This document shows, piece by piece, positions 34,118-42,901 of a stretch of DNA of 49,355 nucleotides (position 1 is its first letter; each line of letters starts with the position of its first letter). This DNA is from Anaerohalosphaeraceae bacterium (GTDB taxonomy: Bacteria; Planctomycetota; Phycisphaerae; Sedimentisphaerales; Anaerohalosphaeraceae). The notes beneath the pieces are model-generated. The model saw only the letters and a list, made by a program, of their open reading frames with translations. It was not told the origin of the DNA and ran no database searches. Where the stretch lies: assembly GCA_037479115.1 (NCBI GenBank), contig JBBFLK010000024.1:1-49355 (forward strand), read 5' to 3'. The position numbers and the translations under genes were made by a program.

Positions 34118-35248
34118 ATGAAGCAGGGGAAATGGAGCATTCTCGTAACGGCAGCCGTTTTGCTGGTTCACACCGTTCAGGCATCCGAAAAACAGGAGCC
34201 GGCTTTAAAAGACGTCTTTGCCGGCAAATTCCGAATCGGAACAGCCCTGAATGCCGAGCATATCCGGGGACGAATTCCTTCTGATACCGCCCTGGTTCTC
34301 AAACATTGCAACACCATCACAGCGGAAAATGAGATGAAATGGGAGCGGATCCATCCCAATCCGAATGAGTTTTCCTTCGAGCTGGCCGACAAGTTTGTAG
34401 AATTCGGACAGAAAAACAACATGTTTATTGTCGGCCATACCCTTGTCTGGCACAGCCAGACTCCGCGCTGGGTCTTTCAGAATCCTGAAGGCGGCCCGGC
34501 GAACAGACAGCTGCTCCTGCAGCGGATGAAAGAACATATCGAAACCGTAGTCGGCCGCTACAAGGGACGTGTCCACGCCTGGGATGTGGTCAATGAGGCC
34601 ATCGAAGCGGACGGCAGTATGCGCAAGAGCCCGTGGCTGCAAATCATCGGACCGGACTACATCGCCCGGGCGTTCGAGTTTGCTCATGCGGCCGACCCGG
34701 AAGCGGAACTGTACTACAATGATTATGACGAGTGGAAGCCCGGCAAGCGGCAAACCATCGTCAGCCTGGTCAATGAACTGCGGGAGAAGGGAATCCGGAT
34801 TGACGGAATCGGGATGCAGGGGCATTGGGGACTGGATTATCCGGAACTGGAAGAGGCCGAAAAAAGCATCGAAACCTTTGCCGCCCTTGGTCTGAAGGTG
34901 ATGATTACGGAACTGGATGTGACGGTGCTGCCGCACCCCAGCCGACAAACCGGAGCTGATATTTCCCAGAATTACGAACTTCGAAGAGAGCTGAACCCCT
35001 GGCCGGATGGTCTGCCCGATGAAATGCAGGAAAAACTGGCCAAACGGTACGCGGATATTTTCGCCCTGTTCTGCAAACACGCAGACAAAATCGACCGGGT
35101 AACCTTCTGGAACGTCCATGACGGCAACTCCTGGCGAAACAACTGGCCCGTACGCGGACGGTCCGATTATCCGCTTCTGTTTGACCGCCAGGGCAAACCC
35201 AAGCCGGCCTTTTATGCCGTCGTAAAGGTTGCCGAGGAATGCAAATAA
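34118..35248 (+). CDS. GH10 endo-1,4-beta-xylanase
   Basis: A 376-aa exported enzyme that cuts the xylan backbone with retention. Signal peptide about 1-22 (SILVTAAVLLVHTVQA) and a single GH10 barrel. Acid/base Glu160 in WDVVNEAI and nucleophile Glu265 in VMITELDV are present, as are NEMKWE and GHTLVWHSQTP. No binding module or dockerin tail, unlike the GH30. AAAGGA lies eight nt before ATG 34118; upstream in-frame ATG 34100 lacks a site. It ends the GH67-transporter-GH10 run; a new promoter follows. Confidence 0.96.
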   Translation: MKQGKWSILVTAAVLLVHTVQASEKQEPALKDVFAGKFRIGTALNAEHIRGRIPSDTALVLKHCNTITAENEMKWERIHPNPNEFSFELADKFVEFGQKNNMFIVGHTLVWHSQTPRWVFQNPEGGPANRQLLLQRMKEHIETVVGRYKGRVHAWDVVNEAIEADGSMRKSPWLQIIGPDYIARAFEFAHAADPEAELYYNDYDEWKPGKRQTIVSLVNELREKGIRIDGIGMQGHWGLDYPELEEAEKSIETFAALGLKVMITELDVTVLPHPSRQTGADISQNYELRRELNPWPDGLPDEMQEKLAKRYADIFALFCKHADKIDRVTFWNVHDGNSWRNNWPVRGRSDYPLLFDRQGKPKPAFYAVVKVAEECK

Positions 35249-35340
35249 CCAGCCGATGTATCCGGTGTTGAAATAAGAAAACCGCCTCTTGATAGGGGGT
35301 TAGGAAGCAGCGAAAAACTTCGTCCAAACTGGGGAAACAT

Positions 35341-35370
35341 TTGACAAAAAGCCCTCCTCTGGCGGATAAT
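35341..35370 (+). promoter_or_regulatory. Candidate promoter of GH3
   Basis: TTGACA (35341-35346), an 18-nt spacer and GATAAT (35365-35370). The start point near 35377 gives a leader of about 108 nt to GH3. No LacI palindrome overlaps it. Confidence 0.6.
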
Positions 35371-35400
35371 TGATTTTAGAGAGAAGGGAGTTTGGAAAAA

Positions 35401-35430
35401 GGTGAAAAACCCAGAAAAGGGAGTTTCACC
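35401..35430 (+). promoter_or_regulatory. Stem-loop in the GH3 leader that holds a ribosome-binding site
   Basis: GGTGAAA (35401-35407) pairs with TTTCACC (35424-35430), with inner CCC/GGG pairing. The inner strand includes GGGAG (35419-35423), the ribosome-binding site of the leader ORF at 35432. Eight Ts follow at 35441-35448, ten bases after the stem. Could control translation of the leader peptide. Confidence 0.4.
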
Positions 35431-35431
35431 C

Positions 35432-35488
35432 ATGAGTGAGTTTTTTTTCTTAATAACTGTCATACTGGAGAAAGAACAGCCAAAATGA
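35432..35488 (+). CDS. Leader ORF overlapping the GH3 start codon
   Basis: An 18-codon frame, MSEFFFLITVILEKEQPK, whose TGA overlaps the GH3 ATG (ATGA). It has GGGAG eight nt upstream, a better-spaced site than that of GH3 itself (GGAG 14 nt away). The peptide has a hydrophobic core and a charged end. Translation may be coupled to GH3. It could be chance; conservation in relatives would decide. Confidence 0.4.
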   Translation: MSEFFFLITVILEKEQPK

Positions 35489-37785
35489 AAACAGCTTCCA
35501 AGAGCAAACCATCCTATCTAAACTCTTCTCTGCCTGTGGAAAAAAGGGTCCAGGACCTTCTCTCGCGAATGACCCTCGAGGAAAAAGTGGCCCAGATGCT
35601 CTGTGTCTGGAATGAGAAAAAAACCACTCTGCTGAACGAAAAAGGGGAATTTGACCCGGACAAGGCCAAAGCCAGCTATCGAGAGGGTTTTGGTCTGGGG
35701 CAGGTGGGACGTCCGAGCGATGCCGGAGGCGGGACAACCCCGCGGCAGACCGCGGAACTGACCAACGCCATCCAGAAATTTTTTATCGAAAACAGCCGGC
35801 TGGGGATTCCGGTGGTTTTCCATGAAGAATGTCTGCACGGCCATGCGGCGCCGGAGGCCACCAGTTTTCCGCAGCCGATTGGGCTGGCGTCCACGTTTGA
35901 CCCGGAACTGGCCGAGCGGCTGTATGCAATGACGGCCTATGAAGCCCGGGTGCGGGGAACGCATCAGGCCCTCACGCCGGTGGTGGATGTGGCACGAGAC
36001 CCGCGCTGGGGACGCGTGGAGGAAACCTTCGGCGAAGACCCCTATTTGGCGGCGTGCATGGGGGCGGCGGCGGTTCGGGGATTTCAGGGAGACCGCAATT
36101 TCAAGGACAAAAAGCATCTGATTGCCACGCTCAAGCACTTTGCCGCCCACGGCCAGCCGGAATCAGGCACCAACTGCGCCCCGGTCAATGTGTCGATGCG
36201 AATTCTGCGCGAGGTGTTTTTGTACCCGTTCAAGAAATGCGTCGAGGCGGGGGTAGTGAGCGTGATGGCCTCCTACAACGAAATCGACGGCGTGCCCTCC
36301 CACGCCAACCGATGGCTGCTGCGGGAGGTGCTGCGGAAAGAATGGGGCTTTAAAGGATACGTAGTTTCCGATTACTATGCCGTCCGGGAACTGTATGACC
36401 GGCCCGGGCTTTTCGGCCATCACGTAGCGGCCAGTCAGAAAGAGGCCGCGGTGCTGGCGGCCAAGGCAGGCGTCAATATCGAGCTGCCGGAGCCGGACTG
36501 TTATCCGCATCTGGTCGAGGCGGTGCGGGAAGGCCTGATTGAGGAATCGGTACTGGATGAACTCATTGCCCCGATGCTCGAATGGAAGTTTCGGATGGGG
36601 CTTTTTGAAGACCCGTACGTGGACCCGGACGAAGCTGAAAAAGTCGTGGGATGCCCGGCCCATGCGCAGCTGGCCCTGGAGGCGGCCCGCAAGACAATTA
36701 CACTCCTGAAAAACGAAGGCGGCCTTGCTCCGCTGGATTTGAAGAAAATCCGGACGATTGCCGTCATCGGCCCCAACGCCGACCGTGTGCTGTTGGGCGG
36801 ATACAGCAGCACCCCCAAACATTTCGTGACAGTCCTGCAGGGCATCCGAGACTATGTCGGCGGACAGGCGGATGTGCTCTATCACGAAGGATGCAAGATT
36901 ACGGTCGGCGGCTCCTGGGCACAGGATGAAGTGGTGCTCAGCGACCCGGCTGAAGACCGCAAGTCGATTGCCGAAGCGGTCCAGGTCGCCCGGCGGGCGG
37001 ATGTCATCATTTTGGCCATCGGCGGCAATGAGCAGACCTCCCGCGAGGCCTATGAGAAGAACCATCTGGGCGACCGGGCCAGTCTGGAGATGGTTGGTCT
37101 GCAGGATGAGCTGGTTAACGCACTGGCGGAAACCGGCAAGCCCATTATCGCCCTGCTGTTCAACGGCCGGCCTTTGTCCGTCCGCAATCTGGCCGCCAAG
37201 GTGCCGGTGATTTTTGAGTGCTGGTATCTGGGGCAGGAAGCTGGACGGGCCGTTGCCGAGGTCCTGTTCGGACAGGTCAATCCGAGCGGAAAACTGCCGA
37301 TTACAATTCCCCGTTCGGTGGGACATATTCCCGCCTATTACAACTACAAGCCGTCCGCCCGCCGGGGGTATCTCTTCGACGAAATCAGCCCGCTGTTTGC
37401 GTTCGGCTACGGGCTCAGCTATACGACGTTCCGATTCCAGAATCTGCGTCTGGAGAAAAGCACGATTCGCTCCGACCAGTCCACACGCGTTTTGGTGGAT
37501 GTGACCAATACCGGCACGCGTGCCGGAGACGAAATCGTCCAGATGTACATTCGGGACTGTGTCAGTTCCGTAACGCGGCCGGTCAAGGAGCTGAAAGGAT
37601 TCAAACGCATTACCCTGCAGCCCGGACAAACCCAAACCGTCGCCCTGCCGATTGAACCGGAGCATCTGGCGTTTTACGACATCCATATGAATTACACAGT
37701 GGAGCCGGGCGAGTTTGAAATCATGGTGGGCAGCTCCTCCCGAGACGAAGACCTGCAGAAGGTGATTCTGACGGTTCAGAAATAA
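35485..37785 (+). CDS. GH3 beta-xylosidase/beta-glucosidase
   Basis: A 766-aa retaining exo-glycosidase that releases single sugars from xylo- or gluco-oligosaccharides. N-terminal barrel with substrate-binding HEECLHGHA and LKHFAAHGQPESGTN; nucleophile Asp296 in GYVVSDYYAV; then the alpha/beta sandwich (LLKNEGGLAPLDLKKIRTIA) and a C-terminal fibronectin-III-like domain (VLVDVTNTGTRAGDEIVQMY). No signal peptide, so it should act in the cytoplasm on imported oligosaccharides. The setting with GH10, GH67 and a GPH carrier favours xylosidase. The start overlaps a leader ORF. The GH35/DUF5597 gene follows after 51 nt. Confidence 0.93.
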   Translation: MKTASKSKPSYLNSSLPVEKRVQDLLSRMTLEEKVAQMLCVWNEKKTTLLNEKGEFDPDKAKASYREGFGLGQVGRPSDAGGGTTPRQTAELTNAIQKFFIENSRLGIPVVFHEECLHGHAAPEATSFPQPIGLASTFDPELAERLYAMTAYEARVRGTHQALTPVVDVARDPRWGRVEETFGEDPYLAACMGAAAVRGFQGDRNFKDKKHLIATLKHFAAHGQPESGTNCAPVNVSMRILREVFLYPFKKCVEAGVVSVMASYNEIDGVPSHANRWLLREVLRKEWGFKGYVVSDYYAVRELYDRPGLFGHHVAASQKEAAVLAAKAGVNIELPEPDCYPHLVEAVREGLIEESVLDELIAPMLEWKFRMGLFEDPYVDPDEAEKVVGCPAHAQLALEAARKTITLLKNEGGLAPLDLKKIRTIAVIGPNADRVLLGGYSSTPKHFVTVLQGIRDYVGGQADVLYHEGCKITVGGSWAQDEVVLSDPAEDRKSIAEAVQVARRADVIILAIGGNEQTSREAYEKNHLGDRASLEMVGLQDELVNALAETGKPIIALLFNGRPLSVRNLAAKVPVIFECWYLGQEAGRAVAEVLFGQVNPSGKLPITIPRSVGHIPAYYNYKPSARRGYLFDEISPLFAFGYGLSYTTFRFQNLRLEKSTIRSDQSTRVLVDVTNTGTRAGDEIVQMYIRDCVSSVTRPVKELKGFKRITLQPGQTQTVALPIEPEHLAFYDIHMNYTVEPGEFEIMVGSSSRDEDLQKVILTVQK

Positions 37786-37836
37786 TCGAAAAACAACACG
37801 TCGAATAGAACAGACAGAAGAGAAGGGAGACACTCT

Positions 37837-39474
37837 ATGCAGACACGCTGCGTTTTGTGGAGCTGGCTGCTCTGGACGGGGGCAATTTTTGCGGCGGACA
37901 TCCCGCACCTGCGGCGAATCGGAGAGCAGTTTCATCTGTTCGTCGAGAACAAGCCGTTTCTGATGCTGGCCGGGGAGGTCGGCAATTCGGCGGCGACGGA
38001 GCTGTCTTATCTGGAACCCGCCTGGCCTCGATTTCAAAAAATGAATATGAACACCGTGCTGGTGCCGGTGTACTGGGACCTATTAGAGCCGGAGGAGGGC
38101 CGCTTTGATTTTTCGCAGGTGGACGGCCTGATTGAACAGGCACGGGCCCACCAAATGCGGCTGGTGCTGCTGTGGTTTGGGACCTGGAAAAACAGCATGT
38201 CCTGCTATGCGCCGGCGTGGGTCAAGCAGGACTGGCGGCGGTTCGAGCGCGTGCGGCTCAAAGACGGGCGGACACTGGAAATCTTGTCAGCCTTCTGTCC
38301 GGAGAATCTGCGGGCGGATGCGGCGGCGTTCCGCGCCCTGATGCGGCACCTTCGCCAAATGGATGAAAAACAGCAGACCGTCCTGATGGTGCAGGTGGAA
38401 AACGAAGTCGGAATGCTGGAGGACGCAAGGGAATGGGGGCGGGCGGCCAATGAGGCCTTCGCCGGCCCTGTCCCGAAGGAGTTAATGGACTATCTGGCCA
38501 GCCGAAAAGAAACACTGCATCCGACCCTGCAGGCCCTCTGGGCCAAGCGGGGCTTTCGCACCGAAGGCACCTGGCAGGAGGTCTTCGGCAGAGGGCTCGA
38601 AACGGATGAGATTTTTACGGCCTGGCACTACGGGCGGTATGTGCAGGCGGTCGCAGCAGCGGGCAAGGCGGAGTATCCGCTGCCGATGTTTGTCAATGCG
38701 GCCCTGAATCGTCCGAATAAAAAGCCGGGCGAGTACCCCAGCGGAGGCCCCCTGCCGCATCTGATGGACATCTGGAAGGCGGCGGCCAAAGACATTGATT
38801 TTCTGGCGCCCGATATTTATTTCCCGAATATAGCGTACTGGTGTGAATCGTACACCCGAACAGATAATCCGCTGTTTATTCCGGAAATCCGCAAGGGACC
38901 AGAATGCGGCGTACAGGTCTTTTATGCCGTCGGAAAACACCGGGCCATCGGCTTTAGCCCCTTTGCGATTGACACAGTCGATGAGAAGACGGCGGCGGCC
39001 CTCGGGCAGGCGTATGCAATTCTGGGGGGACTGTTCGGGGAACTGACATCGTCAAAAGAACCGCCGGCGATGTACGGGGTGCTTTTGGATAACGAGAAAC
39101 CGGAAGAAACCATTCAACTGGGCTCATACCGAATCCGCCTCCGGCACGACTACACCTGGGAGTGGTCCGGCGGTGACTCAAAGGCCTATTCGTGGCCGCA
39201 AAAGGCCTATTCATGGCCGCCGGCGGGCGGCTTGGTTGCTCAGATCGGACCAGACACCTTTTGGGCCGCCGGACAGGGAATTATCCTGACCTTTCAATCC
39301 GCCAATCCAAACGAAAACGCCGGGATTTTATGGATTGAAGAGGGACAGTTCCGCAACGGGCAATGGGTGCGGACACGTTGGCTGAGCGGTGATGAAAGCC
39401 ATCAGGGCCGTCACGTTCGCCTGCCGATGGGCGAATTCGGCGTGCAGCGGTTCCGCCTCTACGGCTATCAGTAA
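37837..39474 (+). CDS. GH35-type beta-galactosidase-like enzyme with DUF5597-type C-terminus
   Basis: A 545-aa exported clan GH-A hydrolase. Signal peptide about 1-20. Barrel opening segments VENKPFLMLAGEVGNS and VPVYWDLLEPEEGRFDF are GH35-like. Acid/base Glu190 in VQVENEVG, nucleophile Glu350 in PLFIPEIRKG. The C-terminal beta domain (about 415-545) is of the DUF5597 type. Family members remove terminal galactose or arabinose from hemicellulose side chains; here a xylan decoration is likely. A 7-residue tandem duplication (KAYSWPQ KAYSWPP) lies near residue 450. Its last seven bases overlap the convergent GH30 gene. Confidence 0.85.
   Translation: MQTRCVLWSWLLWTGAIFAADIPHLRRIGEQFHLFVENKPFLMLAGEVGNSAATELSYLEPAWPRFQKMNMNTVLVPVYWDLLEPEEGRFDFSQVDGLIEQARAHQMRLVLLWFGTWKNSMSCYAPAWVKQDWRRFERVRLKDGRTLEILSAFCPENLRADAAAFRALMRHLRQMDEKQQTVLMVQVENEVGMLEDAREWGRAANEAFAGPVPKELMDYLASRKETLHPTLQALWAKRGFRTEGTWQEVFGRGLETDEIFTAWHYGRYVQAVAAAGKAEYPLPMFVNAALNRPNKKPGEYPSGGPLPHLMDIWKAAAKDIDFLAPDIYFPNIAYWCESYTRTDNPLFIPEIRKGPECGVQVFYAVGKHRAIGFSPFAIDTVDEKTAAALGQAYAILGGLFGELTSSKEPPAMYGVLLDNEKPEETIQLGSYRIRLRHDYTWEWSGGDSKAYSWPQKAYSWPPAGGLVAQIGPDTFWAAGQGIILTFQSANPNENAGILWIEEGQFRNGQWVRTRWLSGDESHQGRHVRLPMGEFGVQRFRLYGYQ
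39180..39220 (+). repeat. In-frame 21-bp tandem duplication within the GH35 gene
   Basis: AAAGGCCTATTC-TGGCCGC occurs at 39180 and again at 39201, differing by one base. It adds seven codons to a surface loop of the C-terminal domain without breaking the frame. Confidence 0.85.
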
Positions 39475-42400
39475 GACAGCAGCCAGTTGGCGGCAAATTC
39501 CGCCAGTTCCGTCAGGTCAATCCAGCAGTCGTCATTGATGTCGGCCGGCCCGCAGTCCTCACTCATCCACAGCCAGGCCAGCTCGGACAGGTCCGCCATA
39601 TCCACGGAACCGCTCTGGAGAAAATCGCCGTACAGCCAGTTGATTGCCGCCGCCTGCACGACGAAGCCGAGAATAACCTGACGATTCACATTGGAGTGAG
39701 TCAAACTGGGAATTTCGGCCGCGCCGGTCGCTGATTTGTGCCCGACCACACCGTCAGCGGACGAAATTGTCAATTCCATTGCTTTTGTAAAGCCGTTGTT
39801 GACAGTGTAGGTTCCTTCATTCCCGCACGTTCCGGCCACAATCACCAAATCGCCTGCTTCCGTCGCCAAAGCGGAAGTGGTGATTGTACCGGAATTCGAG
39901 GCGTTGGAGGCTTTGGGGCCAATCGGCACTGCCTGATTGACGCCGGTCAGGAAAAGACTCGCATAGCCGGCACCGCTGCTGGGATTGGCGCTCCAGGAAG
40001 GCACAAAGGTATTGCCCGAGGCGGCGGCAATGCCCGCCTCATCGAGAACGAATACCGCCGCGTAGGCTCGTGACATCGTCCCAACACTTTGTTCAAGAAT
40101 TTTGGTCATTGGCCGGCCGCCGTAGGTGACGCTGTTGAGCGTAATGGCCGATGAATGCTCTGCATGGGCTGTAAAAATCAGCAGCCGACTGCTTCCCGGC
40201 TCCGGAGCTCGACTCAGACCGCTTTGCCAGCCCGTCCCCAAGGGACTGACCGTCACACGGGGCAGCTGGGTTCGGGCCGAGCGAACATCCGACCAGTCCG
40301 TTTCATTCCGTCGGCTCGTATTGTCGCGTGCCTTGACGCGGAAGCGATAAAGCGTCAGCGGGGACAACCCCTGGGCCGTATAGGTAGTACCGGTCTGCCA
40401 GCCGCTGCTGGCGGAGGCATCCGTCGTGCACTCAAAGAAATACTCCACCGGCGGATTGTCGTCAGTGCAGGCCGCTGCCGTCATTGTAATGCGGTTGGCC
40501 CCAACCGCCGTCGGAGGCGTCAGCCACGCCGGAGTCGGTGTCGGCGGCAGCTCATCCAAAGCAAATGTGGCCGTAACGGTATAATCTCCATCCACAAGAA
40601 CTGTCGTAGATGCGGCAGCGGGCTCGGCCACTTTGCCCGCATCCACAGCGGTTCCGGTCCAGCCCGTAAACCGATAATCCGCCGCCGCAGAGGCCGTCAA
40701 AGACACCTGTGTTCCATTTCCGTAGGAAAAGGTGCCTGTGCCGGGAGAAATGACCGTACCGCCCGGCGTGGACGAAACAATCAGCGTGCGGGAAGGCCCT
40801 GTATAGCCGGTCAGGGCCAGCGTCGTGACGGATTTGGGCGGGAGAGAAAGAGGCCCGCCGCTGTAAGAACCAAGGTTCACACAGTTTTGCGTCTGCGTGG
40901 TGCGATAGAGGGTTCCGCCGGTAACGGTGTATCCGGGAAACGCCGCTGATGCGTTTACTGTTGTGCTGTCGCTGGTGTTGATCAGGACGGCGGTCAGATT
41001 CTGACCGTCGGGGCTGATATAAGCAGATATCCGTATCATGGGCGCGCTGGAGGACGCCTCAATACGCTGCCAGCCGGAATGAATAAAGGCCGAAAAGTGC
41101 TTAAAACCCCAGTAGTCGGAGTTGATGGTGTAAGTAGAAGTGGAGTTAAGCGTAATCAGGCCTCCTTCATTGCCCCAGAATAAATCCCAATACAAATAGG
41201 CGCTGACCTGCTCGACAGTAAGGGCATTGTGCAAAAGCAAAGCGAGGTTGTAGGCATCGGGCCAGCTGCCGGCGGCCTTTTCGTATTCCGTCTGAAAGAG
41301 CGGCTTGGTGCCCCATTGAGCCCGGAAATTCTGCATCGCCGTCAGATAGGCATCGGGATTATCTCCGGCGTTGATATTGTAAAGATGATGAGCATACCCG
41401 TACACCTGGTCCTGATTGAACAACGCCGAGATGTAGGCCGAGGGACTGCTGCCGGCGGCACCGTACAAACCGGTGGTCTCCGGAGCCAGCATTTTGGGCA
41501 TTGCCGTGCCGAAGCGGGCATACAGTTTATTGTAAACGGCCTGAAAGGCCTTGTTGTAGCCGGCATAGGTTGAAGTTTCGCTCGGTTCATACCGACAGGT
41601 ATCCCAGGAGGCAGTCCAATCCGGCTCGTTCTGGATGCTGAGATAATCAATGTTCACTCCGAGATTGTTCCAGGCGGTAATGCTGTCGGCAAACCAGTCG
41701 GCCAGCTGGTCATAGGCATAATTGGAGGGGCCGCCGATGAGTGTTCCGCCGTTGGCGGTCTCTCCGTTGCTTTTGAGGTAGGCCGGCGGCGACCAGCAGG
41801 AAAGCAGAACCTTCAAAGGCCGCCCTAACGCAGCCTGGCCGGCGGAAATGATTTGGGCGGTGCGGCTCATATAATCCGCCCCGCCGGACTGGTTATAGGC
41901 ATTGCGAACGCGGTATATATCCAGACCGAGGTCGCGGAACAGGAGGTTATACAGGGTCGCCTTCTGGGTATGTCCGGTGAGCATGCCCTCATACCAGGCG
42001 CCGGCGGCCCCAAACCCCTCAATCATTTGGTAGCGGGTCGTCGGGGAAATCTGAAGGGAGGCCTCATTGCTGACCGTCGGACCGTAAACAGAGGCATCGT
42101 CCACGAACAAATCGACGCCGGATGCAGGGCCTTCAAAATAGACCCACAGCTCCGTAAGCGTGCCGCTGACTGTGACGGTATAATTGCCGGACAGATACAC
42201 CCAGCCGGTATTGTTGGCGGTGCCGCTTGCCACATTGGTGTAGGTTGTCCCGTTCCCGTCCGTCTTTTGGATAGAAACGATTACTGGAGCACTGGCCGTG
42301 CTGACGCGCACATAGCCGGAAATCTGATAGGTCTGCCCCACAACCACTTTGTCCATCAGGGTTTGCTGGATGCCCTGCCAGGTTGCCGTTCGTCCCGTTG

Positions 42401-42587
42401 CGCGGGCACTGTATGTGCCGGAACGGACCGGAGAGGTGACGGCACTGATGGTGCAGCCCCGGGCGGTCCAGCCGGCGGTGCCGCTTTCAAAACCGGGGTT
42501 GACAAGGACATTGGCGTTAGCCCACAGCGGCGAAGAAAAACACAGAACAAAGGCGGTCATAAAAGGAATGTGTTTGGGGCGCATCAT
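39468..42587 (-). CDS. GH30 endo-xylanase, multidomain, with dockerin-like doublet
   Basis: A 1039-aa exported enzyme. Signal peptide about 1-25; carbohydrate-binding module of the CBM4/9/22 type (about 26-170); GH30 barrel (about 175-590) with acid/base Glu321 in SIQNEPDW and nucleophile Glu434 in FQTEYEK; a bacterial (InlB-like) repeat domain about 600-690; a fibronectin-III domain about 695-775; an unassigned beta region to about 975; then two Ca-loops, SGSVDMADLSELAW and DINDDCWIDLTELAEFA. GH30 subfamily 8 enzymes cut xylan at glucuronic acid branches; this is the likely role. The SD AGAGGTGA sits at the end of a leader ORF. The promoter carries a LacI palindrome. Confidence 0.88.
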   Translation of the reverse strand: MMRPKHIPFMTAFVLCFSSPLWANANVLVNPGFESGTAGWTARGCTISAVTSPVRSGTYSARATGRTATWQGIQQTLMDKVVVGQTYQISGYVRVSTASAPVIVSIQKTDGNGTTYTNVASGTANNTGWVYLSGNYTVTVSGTLTELWVYFEGPASGVDLFVDDASVYGPTVSNEASLQISPTTRYQMIEGFGAAGAWYEGMLTGHTQKATLYNLLFRDLGLDIYRVRNAYNQSGGADYMSRTAQIISAGQAALGRPLKVLLSCWSPPAYLKSNGETANGGTLIGGPSNYAYDQLADWFADSITAWNNLGVNIDYLSIQNEPDWTASWDTCRYEPSETSTYAGYNKAFQAVYNKLYARFGTAMPKMLAPETTGLYGAAGSSPSAYISALFNQDQVYGYAHHLYNINAGDNPDAYLTAMQNFRAQWGTKPLFQTEYEKAAGSWPDAYNLALLLHNALTVEQVSAYLYWDLFWGNEGGLITLNSTSTYTINSDYWGFKHFSAFIHSGWQRIEASSSAPMIRISAYISPDGQNLTAVLINTSDSTTVNASAAFPGYTVTGGTLYRTTQTQNCVNLGSYSGGPLSLPPKSVTTLALTGYTGPSRTLIVSSTPGGTVISPGTGTFSYGNGTQVSLTASAAADYRFTGWTGTAVDAGKVAEPAAASTTVLVDGDYTVTATFALDELPPTPTPAWLTPPTAVGANRITMTAAACTDDNPPVEYFFECTTDASASSGWQTGTTYTAQGLSPLTLYRFRVKARDNTSRRNETDWSDVRSARTQLPRVTVSPLGTGWQSGLSRAPEPGSSRLLIFTAHAEHSSAITLNSVTYGGRPMTKILEQSVGTMSRAYAAVFVLDEAGIAAASGNTFVPSWSANPSSGAGYASLFLTGVNQAVPIGPKASNASNSGTITTSALATEAGDLVIVAGTCGNEGTYTVNNGFTKAMELTISSADGVVGHKSATGAAEIPSLTHSNVNRQVILGFVVQAAAINWLYGDFLQSGSVDMADLSELAWLWMSEDCGPADINDDCWIDLTELAEFAANWLLSY

Positions 42588-42590
42588 TCA

Positions 42591-42680
42591 TCACCTCTTC
42601 AGATAGCGGAATACAGCAGAAAACCCGACAATAAAAGACGGGAACAGGGATACACAATGCAGGCAGGCAATTTTTCCCAT
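42591..42680 (-). CDS. Leader ORF ending three bases before GH30
   Basis: A 29-codon frame beginning MGKIACLHCVSLF and ending in VFRYLKR, with GGGAG seven nt before the ATG and its stop TGA (42593-42591) lying on the GH30 ribosome-binding site. It is hydrophobic with a basic end and two Cys (CLHC). It could couple translation of GH30 or act as a regulatory leader peptide. No homologue is known to me. Confidence 0.4.
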   Translation of the reverse strand: MGKIACLHCVSLFPSFIVGFSAVFRYLKR

Positions 42681-42747
42681 CTCTCTTCTCCCGGAACTTT
42701 TACTGAATCGAACGGCTGCCCCCGACGGCCTCCCCATGGCTCTGTTC

Positions 42748-42761
42748 AGTAAACGTTTACT
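42748..42761. promoter_or_regulatory. LacI-family operator 3, at the GH30 promoter
   Basis: Perfect palindrome AGTAAACGTTTACT, identical over 14 bp to the two sites before lacI. It lies directly after the -10 box of the minus-strand promoter at 42767-42795, covering the likely start point. It is also in the divergent region shared with the sigma-factor gene. Confidence 0.85.
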
Positions 42762-42766
42762 TCTTC

Positions 42767-42795
42767 ATTATCTATTTTCCGGTATGTCCTGTCAA
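42767..42795 (-). promoter_or_regulatory. Promoter of GH30
   Basis: On the minus strand TTGACA (42795-42790), a 17-nt spacer and GATAAT (42772-42767). Layout matches the lacI promoter: operator begins about six bases beyond the -10 box. Confidence 0.75.
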
Positions 42796-42901
42796 GTCCA
42801 AAAGCCGAAAAGAACGATAAAATCCTTAATTTCCAAAAAAACGATTCATTTTGTGTCCAACTGCCCTGCCCGGCGGTATTACTAAAGGAGGAAACATCAA
42901 A

